From the NCBI RefSeq assembly GCF_004116455.1, contig NZ_PDJU01000006.1:115335-179334 (forward strand): a stretch of DNA of 64,000 nucleotides. The letters are read 5' to 3'. A model generated the notes under the pieces. It was not told the DNA's origin. It did no database searches and was given only the letters and a program-made list of their open reading frames with translations. Shown here one piece after another: positions 55,917 to 64,000 of the stretch (position 1 is its first letter; every line of letters begins with the position of its first letter). This DNA is from Arcobacter sp. F155. GTDB taxonomy: Bacteria; Campylobacterota; Campylobacteria; Campylobacterales; Arcobacteraceae. The position numbers and the translations under genes were made by a program.

Positions 55917-57065
55917 CTAAAAATATGTAACTATTTTACCCAGTCCTTCTTCAAGCTGTGATGTTGGAAGTGCACAGTTTAGCCTAAAATACGAGTCTCC
56001 TTCAACTCCAAAGCTTCGCCCATCATTAAGTGCTACCTTCGATTTTTCGAATAACATATTTTTTATTTCCTTATGTTTTAGCTCTGTATTTTTAAAGTTT
56101 AGCCATAACAAATATGTTGCTTCTGGTTCCAAGAATTGTACTTTTGAGTTACTTTTTGCTAAATATTCTTTAGTAAATTCAATATTCTTTTTTAGATATT
56201 TTTTTAACTCTTCTAGCCATTCTTCACCAAATTCATAAGCAGCTTCTAATGCTGTATATCCAAATACATTTACAGAAGCAATTTCTCTTTTTGCAAGTTC
56301 TTTATCAAATTTTTCTTTGATTTCTTTATTTTCACTAATTGAATATGAACAATTTAATCCAGCAATATTAAATGTTTTTCCTGCAGAGTTTAAAGTTAAA
56401 GTGATATTTGAAATCTCCTTTGATAGTGATGCCATAGGTGTGAACTTTTTAAATACTAAATCTGCATGGATTTCATCACTTATTATTAGAAGATTATGTT
56501 CTATACAAATTTTAGCTAATTCTTCAAGCTCTTCTTTACTCCAAACTCTTCCCACTGGATTGTGGGGTGAACATAAAACTAAGATTTTAGATTTAGAAGT
56601 AATTTTACTTTTTAAATCTTCTAAATCCATAGTGTAGTAGCCGTTTTCTTCTTTAAGTGAATTTCTAACTACTTTTCTATTATTGTGTTTAACTGAGTTA
56701 AATAGTGGAAAATAAACAGGTGTTTGAACAATAATCTCATCACCTTCCTCACTAAAGGCTTCAATAGCAGCACTATATGCTGGGACTACTCCATTACAAA
56801 AAGATATCCATGATGTATCAATTTCCCAATCATGTCTTTTTTTCATCCACTCTTTTACAAGGTTATAAGTTTTTGTAGTAGGTTTTGCATATCCATATAC
56901 TCCATGAGTTGCTCTTTTAATGATTGCATTATTTATTACATCAGGAGTTTTAAAATCCATATCAGCTACCCAAAGTGGTTGTAAATCAGAATATCCAAAG
57001 TATGTTTCTAGCGCATCATATTTAGCACAAGATGTTCCTTTTCTATTTACTATCTCATCAAACAT
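55917..57065 (-). CDS. MalY/PatB-type PLP-dependent aminotransferase, probable C-S lyase
   Basis: A 382-residue fold-type I PLP enzyme. The family start LQPLWVADMDFKTPDVI, the PLP aspartate in IISDEIHADLVF, the Schiff-base lysine in LNSAGKTFNIAGL and the C-terminal arginine region YFRLNCALPTSQLEEGL are present. Relatives cleave cystathionine or other C-S bonds (PatB) or act as MalY. The exact substrate is open. It is a single gene, divergent from the UbiD gene. Confidence 0.87.
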   Translation of the reverse strand: MFDEIVNRKGTSCAKYDALETYFGYSDLQPLWVADMDFKTPDVINNAIIKRATHGVYGYAKPTTKTYNLVKEWMKKRHDWEIDTSWISFCNGVVPAYSAAIEAFSEEGDEIIVQTPVYFPLFNSVKHNNRKVVRNSLKEENGYYTMDLEDLKSKITSKSKILVLCSPHNPVGRVWSKEELEELAKICIEHNLLIISDEIHADLVFKKFTPMASLSKEISNITLTLNSAGKTFNIAGLNCSYSISENKEIKEKFDKELAKREIASVNVFGYTALEAAYEFGEEWLEELKKYLKKNIEFTKEYLAKSNSKVQFLEPEATYLLWLNFKNTELKHKEIKNMLFEKSKVALNDGRSFGVEGDSYFRLNCALPTSQLEEGLGKIVTYF

Positions 57066-57149
57066 ATATATTACCTCTACTATAAACTATTTTTTAATGA
57101 TAAAATGATATAAAACTTATACTAACAATTAGTTTACTATGAGGAAGAA

Positions 57150-58964
57150 ATGAAAGAAGCTATTGAAATTTTAAAAAAGAATGATCTTTTAAGAATCATT
57201 GATGATGAGTTGGATATATATTTAGAGATACCACACATCGCTTATGTTGAAGTAAAAAAAGAAGACTCTAAGGCATTATTATTTACAAATGTTGTAGATA
57301 GAAAAAACAATAAAAAATTTGATATTCCAGTATTAATGAATGTATTCTGTAATGAAAAAGCGGTAAAACTTTTCATTGGAGATGGAGATAAGATTGGAAA
57401 AGAGATTGAATCTTTATTAAAAATGAAGCCACCTACAACATTAAGTGAAAAACTTTCTACTTTTGGAAAACTATTTGCACTTAAAAATACAATTCCTAAA
57501 AAGAATAGGGGAAAAGGTGAGTGCCAAGAAGTAATAAAACTTGGAAGTGAAGCAAAACTTTCAGACCTTCCTATCTTAACTACATGGGAACAAGATGGTG
57601 GTCCTTTTATTACAATGGGACAAGTTTATACTACATCTTTAGATGGTGAAATGAAGAATGTTGGTATGTATAGACTTCAAGTATATGATGACAATACATT
57701 AGGAATGCACTGGCAGATTCATAAAGATTCGAATCATTTCTTCCATGAGTATAAAAAAGCTGGAAAGAAAATGCCAGTTTCAATTGGAATAGGTGGAGAT
57801 CCGATGTATATTTGGTGTGGACAAGCTCCATTACCTATTGGTGTATTTGAATTAATGTTATATGGTTTTGTAAAAAATAAAAATGCACAACTAGTAAAAT
57901 CAATTACAAATGATATTTATGTACCAAAAGACAATGACTTTGTAATAGAAGGTTTTGTTGATACAAGCAAAATGAAAATTGAAGGACCATTTGGGGATCA
58001 TACTGGATATTATACTTTAGAAGAAGAGTATCCTTTTATGGAAGTAACTGCAATTACTCATAAAAAAGAGCCTACATATTTAGCAACAGTAGTTGGAAAA
58101 CCACCATTAGAAGATAAGTATATGGGGTATGCTACAGAGAGAATTTTCCTACCATTACTTAAAACAACTGCTCCTGATTTAATTGATTATTGTATGCCAG
58201 AAAATGGAGTTTTCCATAACCTGATTTTAGCAAAAATCAAAACACTTTACCCTGGACACGCAAGTCAAATGATGCATGCTTTCTGGGGAGTAGGGCAAAT
58301 GTCATTTGTAAAACATGCAATTTTTGTAAATGAAGATGCACCTGATTTAGAAGATTTTGATGCAATTACTGAGCATATACTAAATAGAATTGATATTGAA
58401 GAGTTCCTTGTATCAAAGGGAGTTATTGATGCACTTGACCATACAAGTCCTAAGTTTGCAGTGGGTGGAAAACTTGGTCTTGATTGTACAGGTGAAGAAG
58501 TAAAAGAACTTGGAATTACTCTATTAAGTGATGATGAACTTTTAAAGAAAGTAAATGAACTTACAGATGAAGTTAAACAATTAAAACAATACTATACTCA
58601 TACGAAAAACCCTGTAACTGTTATAGCTGTTGATAAGAAAAGAAATCAAAAAGAGATTTTTGAATTATTAAAACCTTTATATAAAAATATAAAAATATTA
58701 ATCATAATTGATGATGCAAACCAAAATGATGTAAATAATCCATATATGTTAGTTTGGAGAGTTACAAATAATATAGATTCAAATAGAGATTTATATATTG
58801 AAGATAATACTATTTGTTTAGATGCAACAAATAAAAATGATTATGATAACTTCAAAAGAAGATGGCCTGATGATGTTGATTGTTCGAAAGAAGTAATTGA
58901 TAGTTTAAGACAAAGAGGTATTTTAGATATTTCAGATGAGTTTATAAAGAAGTTTCAATTATAA
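57150..58964 (+). CDS. UbiD-family decarboxylase, possibly menaquinone pathway
   Basis: A 604-residue UbiD-type enzyme that would use prenylated FMN. Family regions: WEQDGGPFITMGQVYT, NVGMYRLQVYDDNTLGMHWQIHKD, the FGDHTGYYTLEEEYPFMEV segment with the active-site glutamates, and FAVGGKLGLDCT. The start has GAGGAAG upstream. In futalosine-pathway organisms a UbiD homologue (MqnL) acts in menaquinone synthesis, which fits the menaquinone-type FrdC here. That link is inference; aromatic decarboxylation is the alternative. Confidence 0.85.
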   Translation: MKEAIEILKKNDLLRIIDDELDIYLEIPHIAYVEVKKEDSKALLFTNVVDRKNNKKFDIPVLMNVFCNEKAVKLFIGDGDKIGKEIESLLKMKPPTTLSEKLSTFGKLFALKNTIPKKNRGKGECQEVIKLGSEAKLSDLPILTTWEQDGGPFITMGQVYTTSLDGEMKNVGMYRLQVYDDNTLGMHWQIHKDSNHFFHEYKKAGKKMPVSIGIGGDPMYIWCGQAPLPIGVFELMLYGFVKNKNAQLVKSITNDIYVPKDNDFVIEGFVDTSKMKIEGPFGDHTGYYTLEEEYPFMEVTAITHKKEPTYLATVVGKPPLEDKYMGYATERIFLPLLKTTAPDLIDYCMPENGVFHNLILAKIKTLYPGHASQMMHAFWGVGQMSFVKHAIFVNEDAPDLEDFDAITEHILNRIDIEEFLVSKGVIDALDHTSPKFAVGGKLGLDCTGEEVKELGITLLSDDELLKKVNELTDEVKQLKQYYTHTKNPVTVIAVDKKRNQKEIFELLKPLYKNIKILIIIDDANQNDVNNPYMLVWRVTNNIDSNRDLYIEDNTICLDATNKNDYDNFKRRWPDDVDCSKEVIDSLRQRGILDISDEFIKKFQL

Positions 58965-58994
58965 AAGTTAAAGTAGTTTAAACTACTTTAACTT
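58965..58994. terminator. perfect 30-bp palindrome, bidirectional terminator
   Basis: Two 15-bp arms (58965-58979 and 58980-58994) form a perfect inverted repeat between the convergent UbiD and cyclase genes. The arm on the right encodes the last residues of the cyclase (KVV) and its stop codon. Confidence 0.7.
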
Positions 58995-61257
58995 CATTTT
59001 TTCCGTTTCTTTTAACATAATACATTGCATTATCGGCTCTTGTTAATAAAGAGTCTGCACAATCTGTCTCTTCAAATTGAGATACTCCAAAACTACAAGT
59101 GACTTTTCTATCTATTTCAAAATCAAAGTTAGCAATTTTTTCTTTTAGTAAGTATGCAATATTTTTTGCTTGTACCTTATTTGTTTCAGGTAGGATAATA
59201 ATAAACTCTTCTCCTCCCCATCTTCCAAAGGAGTCAGTCTTTCTCATTGTATTATTTACTAAAGAAGATATTTTCTCTAAAACATTATCACCAGTTGAAT
59301 GTCCAAGTTGGTCATTGATTAGTTTAAAGTTATCTACATCAAAGAAAATCAAAGATAAACCTCTATTATATCGCTTTTCTCTATTTAGCTCTAATTCTAA
59401 AATAGATTCAATCTTTCTTCTACTAAAGGCATTTGTTAATCCATCAATATGAGCTATTTTATTTAACTCTTCTTCAGCAAGTTTTCTTTTTTTTATCTCT
59501 TTATTTAGTTTTCTATTGTTAATTACAACTATAATAATTAGAACTGAAAGAAAGGTAATTATTTTATAAACCCATGAGTAATCTTTTTCTGGTTCATAGA
59601 TAATAGAGTTATATTTATCTCGAATAAGTTTTCTTTCTTCATCAGTAATTGTTGAGATTGCTTTATTTAATATATTAAGAAGAACTCTGTTTTCTTTATT
59701 TACATGGAGTCTAAGTTCATAATTTTCATTATAAATCCCAGAAATTTTAGCATTTGAGATTGTTTTTTTAGTGATATTGTATGATAAAGCAGGAAGTTTA
59801 CCTAAAATCCCATAAACCTTATTTTCTTGAAGTAAGTCAAAAGACTCATTTATACTAGCTGTTTCTACAAAATTGATTTTTGGATATTTCTTTTTTAAAT
59901 CTTTATAATATGAAGCATATTTTGTAATAGCAATCTTTTTATTTGCTAATTCTGTTATTGCTGTTGTATATGGTTTATCTACTAAAGTAGTCAGTGCAAG
60001 TTTAACTTTATCTACACTCATACTCATATTTGAGTTTATATTTTCATAATCAGCAGTTCCAAATGCATATTTTAAATTATTTGCATTTGTATTTATTTTT
60101 TCATTTGCTTCTTGATTATTGTTAATTACTTCAATTGCCGAGATTAGATTTAGTTTTTTCCTTACAAGGTTCCAGTAATCAATCTCTATTCCTGAAAGTT
60201 TATTATCTGTTTCAATTGTAAAAGGTGGAAAGTTTGAGTTTGAAATAAGATTTATTTGATAATTTCTAATATATTTTTTTTCTTCTTGAGTTAAGTTTAT
60301 TTTTTTAGGATTGTAAATTATATCTTCAAGTTTAAAATTTATTGCACTATCACTTAATCCAAGCAACAAATAAAGTCTTTTTATCTCTTCAACTTTTTTA
60401 TAATCAATATTTCCTAAGTTTCCTTCTTCAAACTGGGCAAGTTCTTTTAAGATTTTAGCTTCATATTTTAAAGCTTCAAGAGATTTGTTCTGCGTATTAT
60501 ATTTCTCATAGATAATTTTTACTGTTTCATCAATATTTTCAAAAGCATATTTCCAACCTTTTAAAACAGCTCTATGCATTTTTCTAACTCTAATTGGATT
60601 TTGTCTTAACTCTTCTTGTGAAGTGAAAAACAGTCCTCCATAAAACTCAAATCCATATTCACTTGGATTGTGAATTTTAAACTCTATATTTTTAGAGTCT
60701 AAAATATAAGGTTCATTAGATAAATAACATCCCATAGCGTCAGTTTTACCACTTATTAAGTCTTCAAGTTTAAAAGAGTGTTGTTGGAAGTTTATATCTT
60801 TTAAGTTTAAGCCTTGAGATATAATCATAGAGTTAATAGCAGCAGCTGACCTCGCATCAGGGGTTAGCATAACTTTTTTATCTTTTAAGTCTTTTATTTT
60901 TTTAATATTTGAATTGTTAAGTGATATTAAGACCATTGGTGAGTTTTGATAAATAGCGGCTAAAAGAACTACTTTTTTGCCTTCTAGTCTATCAATTATT
61001 AAAGATGATTTTCCTACAGCATAACTAGCTTTAGAGTTTAATACTCCATTTACTAAATCTACATCAAAGTCAAACTCTTTAATTATCACATCTAAGTTTT
61101 CTTCTTTGAAGTAACCCTTTTCTTTTGCTATATAATAACCTGCAAATTGAAACTGATGTAACCAATCCAATTGAATTGAAATTTTTTCTTCTTTTGCTTG
61201 AAGTACTAAAGTATTAAAAAGTAAAGATATTAGTAAAAATATTTTGTAGATATTCAT
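58978..61257 (-). CDS. diguanylate cyclase with two tandem periplasmic binding domains
   Basis: A 759-residue membrane signalling protein. A signal segment (1-21) leads into an NMT1/THI5-like domain (about 25-310: ISIQLDWLHQFQFAGYYIAKEKGYF split), then an SBP_bac_3-like domain (about 325-555), one membrane helix (about 562-580), a short coil and a GGDEF domain. The catalytic motif GGEEF is at 681-685 and the inhibitory I-site RKTD at 672-675, so it should make cyclic-di-GMP under feedback control. The two sensor domains suggest response to small nutrients; the ligands are unknown. Confidence 0.9.
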   Translation of the reverse strand: MNIYKIFLLISLLFNTLVLQAKEEKISIQLDWLHQFQFAGYYIAKEKGYFKEENLDVIIKEFDFDVDLVNGVLNSKASYAVGKSSLIIDRLEGKKVVLLAAIYQNSPMVLISLNNSNIKKIKDLKDKKVMLTPDARSAAAINSMIISQGLNLKDINFQQHSFKLEDLISGKTDAMGCYLSNEPYILDSKNIEFKIHNPSEYGFEFYGGLFFTSQEELRQNPIRVRKMHRAVLKGWKYAFENIDETVKIIYEKYNTQNKSLEALKYEAKILKELAQFEEGNLGNIDYKKVEEIKRLYLLLGLSDSAINFKLEDIIYNPKKINLTQEEKKYIRNYQINLISNSNFPPFTIETDNKLSGIEIDYWNLVRKKLNLISAIEVINNNQEANEKINTNANNLKYAFGTADYENINSNMSMSVDKVKLALTTLVDKPYTTAITELANKKIAITKYASYYKDLKKKYPKINFVETASINESFDLLQENKVYGILGKLPALSYNITKKTISNAKISGIYNENYELRLHVNKENRVLLNILNKAISTITDEERKLIRDKYNSIIYEPEKDYSWVYKIITFLSVLIIIVVINNRKLNKEIKKRKLAEEELNKIAHIDGLTNAFSRRKIESILELELNREKRYNRGLSLIFFDVDNFKLINDQLGHSTGDNVLEKISSLVNNTMRKTDSFGRWGGEEFIIILPETNKVQAKNIAYLLKEKIANFDFEIDRKVTCSFGVSQFEETDCADSLLTRADNAMYYVKRNGKNEVKVV

Positions 61258-61350
61258 GAAGAAAGTATATCTAAATAATATAAAATATAATCCATATGGA
61301 TTTAATATATTTGTTGCTATAATACATGTTCTAAAAATAGGAGAAAGTTA

Positions 61351-61920
61351 ATGATTTTAATGATCGATAATTACGATTCATTCACATACAATATTGTTCA
61401 GTACTGCTTAGAGTTAGGAGCAGACTTAAAAGTAATTAGAAATGATGAGTTAAGTGTAGAAGAAATAGAAAAATTAAATCCTGAAAAAATTATAATCTCT
61501 CCAGGACCAGCAACTCCTGATGATGCAGGTGTTTGTTTAGAAGCAATAGAATATTTTGCTGATAAAAAACCAATTTTAGGTATTTGTTTAGGGCATCAAA
61601 GTATTGCTCAAGTATTTGGCGCAAAGGTTATAAGAGCAAAAAATATGATGCATGGCAAAACTTCAAATATTAAAATTGAAAAAGATACAAAGATTTTTAA
61701 CGAACTACCAAGTGAATTTACTCAAACTAGATATCACTCTTTAACTGTTGAAAAGGAAAGTTTACCAGCTGAGGTGATTCCTACATCATACAGTACAGAT
61801 GATAATGAAATTATGTCTTTAGAAATTAAAGACAAAAATATTTATGGAGTTCAGTTTCACCCAGAATCAATTATGAGTGAATATGGACATAAGATTATAG
61901 ATAACTTCTTGAAGATATGA
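61351..61920 (+). CDS. glutamine amidotransferase, PabA/TrpG type
   Basis: A 189-residue class I amidotransferase that supplies ammonia for 4-amino-4-deoxychorismate or anthranilate synthesis. The catalytic Cys79 lies in GICLGHQ and His170/Glu172 in FHPES; the start MILMIDNYDSFTYN is typical. PabA and TrpG cannot be separated without the partner gene; no pabB or trpE is in view. The next gene overlaps its stop by 4 bp. Confidence 0.92.
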   Translation: MILMIDNYDSFTYNIVQYCLELGADLKVIRNDELSVEEIEKLNPEKIIISPGPATPDDAGVCLEAIEYFADKKPILGICLGHQSIAQVFGAKVIRAKNMMHGKTSNIKIEKDTKIFNELPSEFTQTRYHSLTVEKESLPAEVIPTSYSTDDNEIMSLEIKDKNIYGVQFHPESIMSEYGHKIIDNFLKI

Positions 61921-63122
61921 AAACAGTAGCTAGTGCATATAAATATTTATTTTTACTATTCTTTTTTGTAGTTTTATCTGCACTAGTTTACAATATTCTT
62001 AACCTTAGTATTTCATATAAAGAGGCTTTAAACTTTTTTATAAATAACTCTTTATTGAGTATTATTACAAATGCTTCAACTATTATCTTAGGTCAAAATG
62101 ACTTTGGGCTGAGATTTCCTTTTTTACTTTTTTATATTCTTTCTGTTTTTTTAATGTATAAACTAACAGAAGACTTTTTTAAAAAAGAGTCTGATAGATA
62201 TATAAATTTAGCTATCTTTTCTATTTTACCAGGACTTTTAAGTGCCTCAATACTTGTAAATAGTGCTATTATAGTTACTTTTTTTACTCTTTTATATATA
62301 TACATATTCAAAGTAACAAGTAAACACTCATATATACTATTGGTATTGTTTTTATTTTTAGATAATTCATTTGCTATATTTTTTCTAGCACTATTTTTTT
62401 ATTCCCTTAAAAAAAGAGATACAAATTTACTTGTAGTTTCATTAGTTCTATTTGGTATTTCAATGGGAATATATGGATTTGATAGTGGAGGGAAACCCAA
62501 AGGTTTCTTAATAGATACTTTTGCTATTTATGCATCTATCTTTTCACCTTTATTATTTATATACTTTTTTTACTCAATATATAGAATAGGTATAAAAGAG
62601 AATAAAACACTTACTTGGTATGTATCTATGACCTCTTTATTCTTCTCTTTATTAATATCATTTAGACAAAGAATATATATAGAAGACTATGCACCTTTTG
62701 TTGTTATCTTTTTACCTTATATGGTAAGACTGTTTTTTAACAGTATTAGAATTAGGCTACCAAGATTTAGAAAGAAACATTATAATGTAACTATAGCTAC
62801 ATTAGTAGTTCTTTTATTAAGTGTATTTTTGACACTATTTAATAAGCCTTTATATTTATTAGTAAGTGAACCTAAAAAACATTTTGCTTATAAATATGAT
62901 TTTGTGGAAGATATTGCAATAGAGTTAAAAAAGAAAAATATTAACTATATTAACTCAGAAGATGAAAAACTATTATTGAGATTAAGATTTTATGGAATAG
63001 AGTCTGGACAAAAATATTACATTACTACAAAAGAACAATTTTTCTATGATTATAAAATAGATGTAAAATATTTTAATAAAACATTATATAGTACATATAT
63101 AATAAAAGAAAATGAAAAATAG
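61917..63122 (+). CDS. GT39/ArnT-like integral membrane protein
   Basis: A 401-residue protein with about ten hydrophobic segments in its first 320 residues and a soluble C-terminal tail of about 75 residues. The pattern, with FGLRFPFLLFYILSVFLMYKL and ILPGLLSASILVNSA, recalls family 39/ArnT glycosyltransferases that use lipid-linked donors, but it is shorter than most and I see no clear catalytic acidic motif. It is translationally coupled to the amidotransferase upstream and the pseudopilin-like gene downstream. Confidence 0.6.
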   Translation: MKTVASAYKYLFLLFFFVVLSALVYNILNLSISYKEALNFFINNSLLSIITNASTIILGQNDFGLRFPFLLFYILSVFLMYKLTEDFFKKESDRYINLAIFSILPGLLSASILVNSAIIVTFFTLLYIYIFKVTSKHSYILLVLFLFLDNSFAIFFLALFFYSLKKRDTNLLVVSLVLFGISMGIYGFDSGGKPKGFLIDTFAIYASIFSPLLFIYFFYSIYRIGIKENKTLTWYVSMTSLFFSLLISFRQRIYIEDYAPFVVIFLPYMVRLFFNSIRIRLPRFRKKHYNVTIATLVVLLLSVFLTLFNKPLYLLVSEPKKHFAYKYDFVEDIAIELKKKNINYINSEDEKLLLRLRFYGIESGQKYYITTKEQFFYDYKIDVKYFNKTLYSTYIIKENEK

Positions 63123-63732
63123 CTTTTCAATCCTTGAACTAATCCTAGTTCTTTTTATTCTCTCTTTAGTTATAACTACTTTTTATTTTAAACCATATGA
63201 AAACAAACTATTAGATGCTACAAATAGAATAGAACTCTATTTAAAGCAAACAAGATACCAAGCATTAATAGATAATAAAGAAAATAAAGAAGATTCCTTA
63301 TGGTTTAGAAAGAGATGGACTTTTAAATTTTTCAATTGCGCAAATGATAAAGGAATATACTACGTAATATATACTGATGAAAATAAAAAAGGACATCCAA
63401 ATGAAAATGAAAGTTTATTAGATCCACTTACAAAAAAAAGAGTTTACTCAAGTAATAGTTGTGAATATGATGAAAATAGAAGTAAATATGTATTACTAAC
63501 AAGAGAGTTTGATGTTATAGATACAAATATCACTTGCAATAGTACAAAAGGATTGGGACAATTATCTTTTGGAAATGATGGAAAAGTATATAGCAAACTA
63601 TCAACATATGAGAATAGAAGTCAAGATTATGAGATAAAAAATAGTTGTTATATAGAATTAATAAATAAATTAGGTCAAAAGAAAACTATAAAAATAGAGC
63701 CAAATACGGCTTTTATAGGAATAAATAAGTAA
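63112..63732 (+). CDS. pseudopilin-like protein (type II secretion/type IV pilus style)
   Basis: A 206-residue protein with a prepilin-like N-terminus: a short basic leader, then FSILELILVLFILSLVIT with glutamate at position 5 of the mature helix. The residue before the cleavage point is serine rather than glycine. The remainder is soluble with several cysteines (such as NSCEYDE and ITCNSTKG) and no known domain. It overlaps the gene before it by 11 bp. No other pilus or secretion gene is in the window. Confidence 0.7.
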   Translation: MKNSFSILELILVLFILSLVITTFYFKPYENKLLDATNRIELYLKQTRYQALIDNKENKEDSLWFRKRWTFKFFNCANDKGIYYVIYTDENKKGHPNENESLLDPLTKKRVYSSNSCEYDENRSKYVLLTREFDVIDTNITCNSTKGLGQLSFGNDGKVYSKLSTYENRSQDYEIKNSCYIELINKLGQKKTIKIEPNTAFIGINK

Positions 63733-63789
63733 AAATAAACTAAAAACCCTAAAACTTTCAAAATTTAAGCTTATATTTAGAAAAAACCC

Positions 63790-63818
63790 TTGACAAGAGG
63801 AGAAAAATCTATTATAAT
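63790..63818 (+). promoter_or_regulatory. consensus promoter of a probable rRNA operon
   Basis: TTGACA (63790-63795), a 17-bp spacer and TATAAT (63813-63818) match the sigma-70 consensus exactly. A/T-rich sequence upstream could act as an UP element. It lies at the head of a non-coding leader that runs to the window edge. Confidence 0.8.
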
Positions 63819-63824
63819 TCCCGT

Positions 63825-64000
63825 CCAATTTCAGAGGAACGACATCAAAAATGATTGAGAAAGTTACGATGATATGGGAGATCTTTTAAAATTTAGAAGG
63901 TTTGTAAATAACTTTTATAAACCGAATATGAAATTACAACAAACAAGAATATATTGTAAATATATCCTTGTCTATTTTAATAACAAAGCTTATGCTTTTA
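63825..64000 (+). other. probable rRNA operon leader; 16S gene just beyond the edge
   Basis: About 175 bases without a supportable reading frame follow the promoter. There is a boxA-like GATCTTTTAAAA at 63880-63891 and a hairpin with arms at 63943-63954 and 63960-63971 (11 of 12 paired). The final bases, ending TATGCTTTTA, resemble what precedes the mature 16S start in this group, which begins close to AGAGTTTGATC. The 16S sequence itself is not in the window. Confidence 0.55.

Noticed and set aside
63733..64000. tRNA gene in the final leader region.
   Set aside because: No cloverleaf with a GTTC-type T-loop can be built.
1..64000. CRISPR array, insertion sequence, integron or prophage.
   Set aside because: No regularly spaced repeats, transposase, integrase or phage structural genes are visible on either strand.

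Overview
The window is AT-rich, gene-dense DNA from a member of the Campylobacterota, most probably an Arcobacter-like genus. The evidence is a Wolinella-type fumarate reductase (frdCAB with a di-haem cytochrome b), a Campylobacter-type pair of dynamin-like proteins, a single complex I operon with a fused nuoCD, a methylcitrate cycle and many short, overlapping operons. I cannot name the species from sequence alone.

Layout. 1-3665 (minus): methylcitrate operon prpB-prpC-acnD, with acnD cut by the window edge; a helix-turn-helix gene of unknown family is divergent, followed by a LysE-type exporter and a TetR regulator. 6041-6294: no recognisable protein gene, but a consensus promoter overlapped by TetR-like palindromes. 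6295-11048: an autotransporter divergent from a 7TMR-DISM histidine kinase and an OmpR-type response regulator, with mirrored operator-like repeats between them. 11109-13516: thyA, folA and a bile-acid/sodium-symporter family protein. 13520-18639: a glycosyltransferase (minus), then a polar amino-acid ABC transporter, MarC and a LysE/ArgO-type exporter. 18799-22237: FIST sensor, soluble histidine kinase, Nudix hydrolase and RidA in one likely operon. 22386-25628 (minus): PhyH-type dioxygenase, Tex and a GIY-YIG protein. 25803-29805: a periplasmic DsrE-like protein, sucCD (minus) and a beta-CASP metallo-beta-lactamase. 29836-37481 (minus): ThDP enzyme plus aldehyde dehydrogenase, then the dynamin-like pair. 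37572-41081 (minus): frdCAB. 41299-55786 (minus): nuoA-B-CD-E-F-gltA-G-H-I-J-K-L-M-N. 55917-63732: PatB/MalY, a UbiD-family decarboxylase, a periplasmic-sensor diguanylate cyclase, PabA/TrpG, a GT39-like membrane protein and a pseudopilin-like protein. 63790-64000: a consensus promoter and leader that look like the start of an rRNA operon whose 16S gene lies just past the edge.

How it fits together. The core is respiratory carbon metabolism: propionyl-CoA enters through the methylcitrate cycle and yields succinate; sucCD, gltA and frdCAB are TCA steps; complex I with real NuoE and NuoF takes electrons from NADH. Citrate synthase lies inside the nuo operon, which may couple TCA entry to NADH oxidation. 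The accessory part is sensing and envelope function.

The signals I find most worth following are the mirrored operator pair between the autotransporter and its two-component system, the TetR-operator cluster driving an apparently non-coding transcript, the switch-like leader of sucC, and the Nudix gene whose conserved N-terminal domain has no ATG, GTG or TTG start. No intergenic gap exceeds 300 bases. I see no CRISPR array, insertion sequence, tRNA or prophage.
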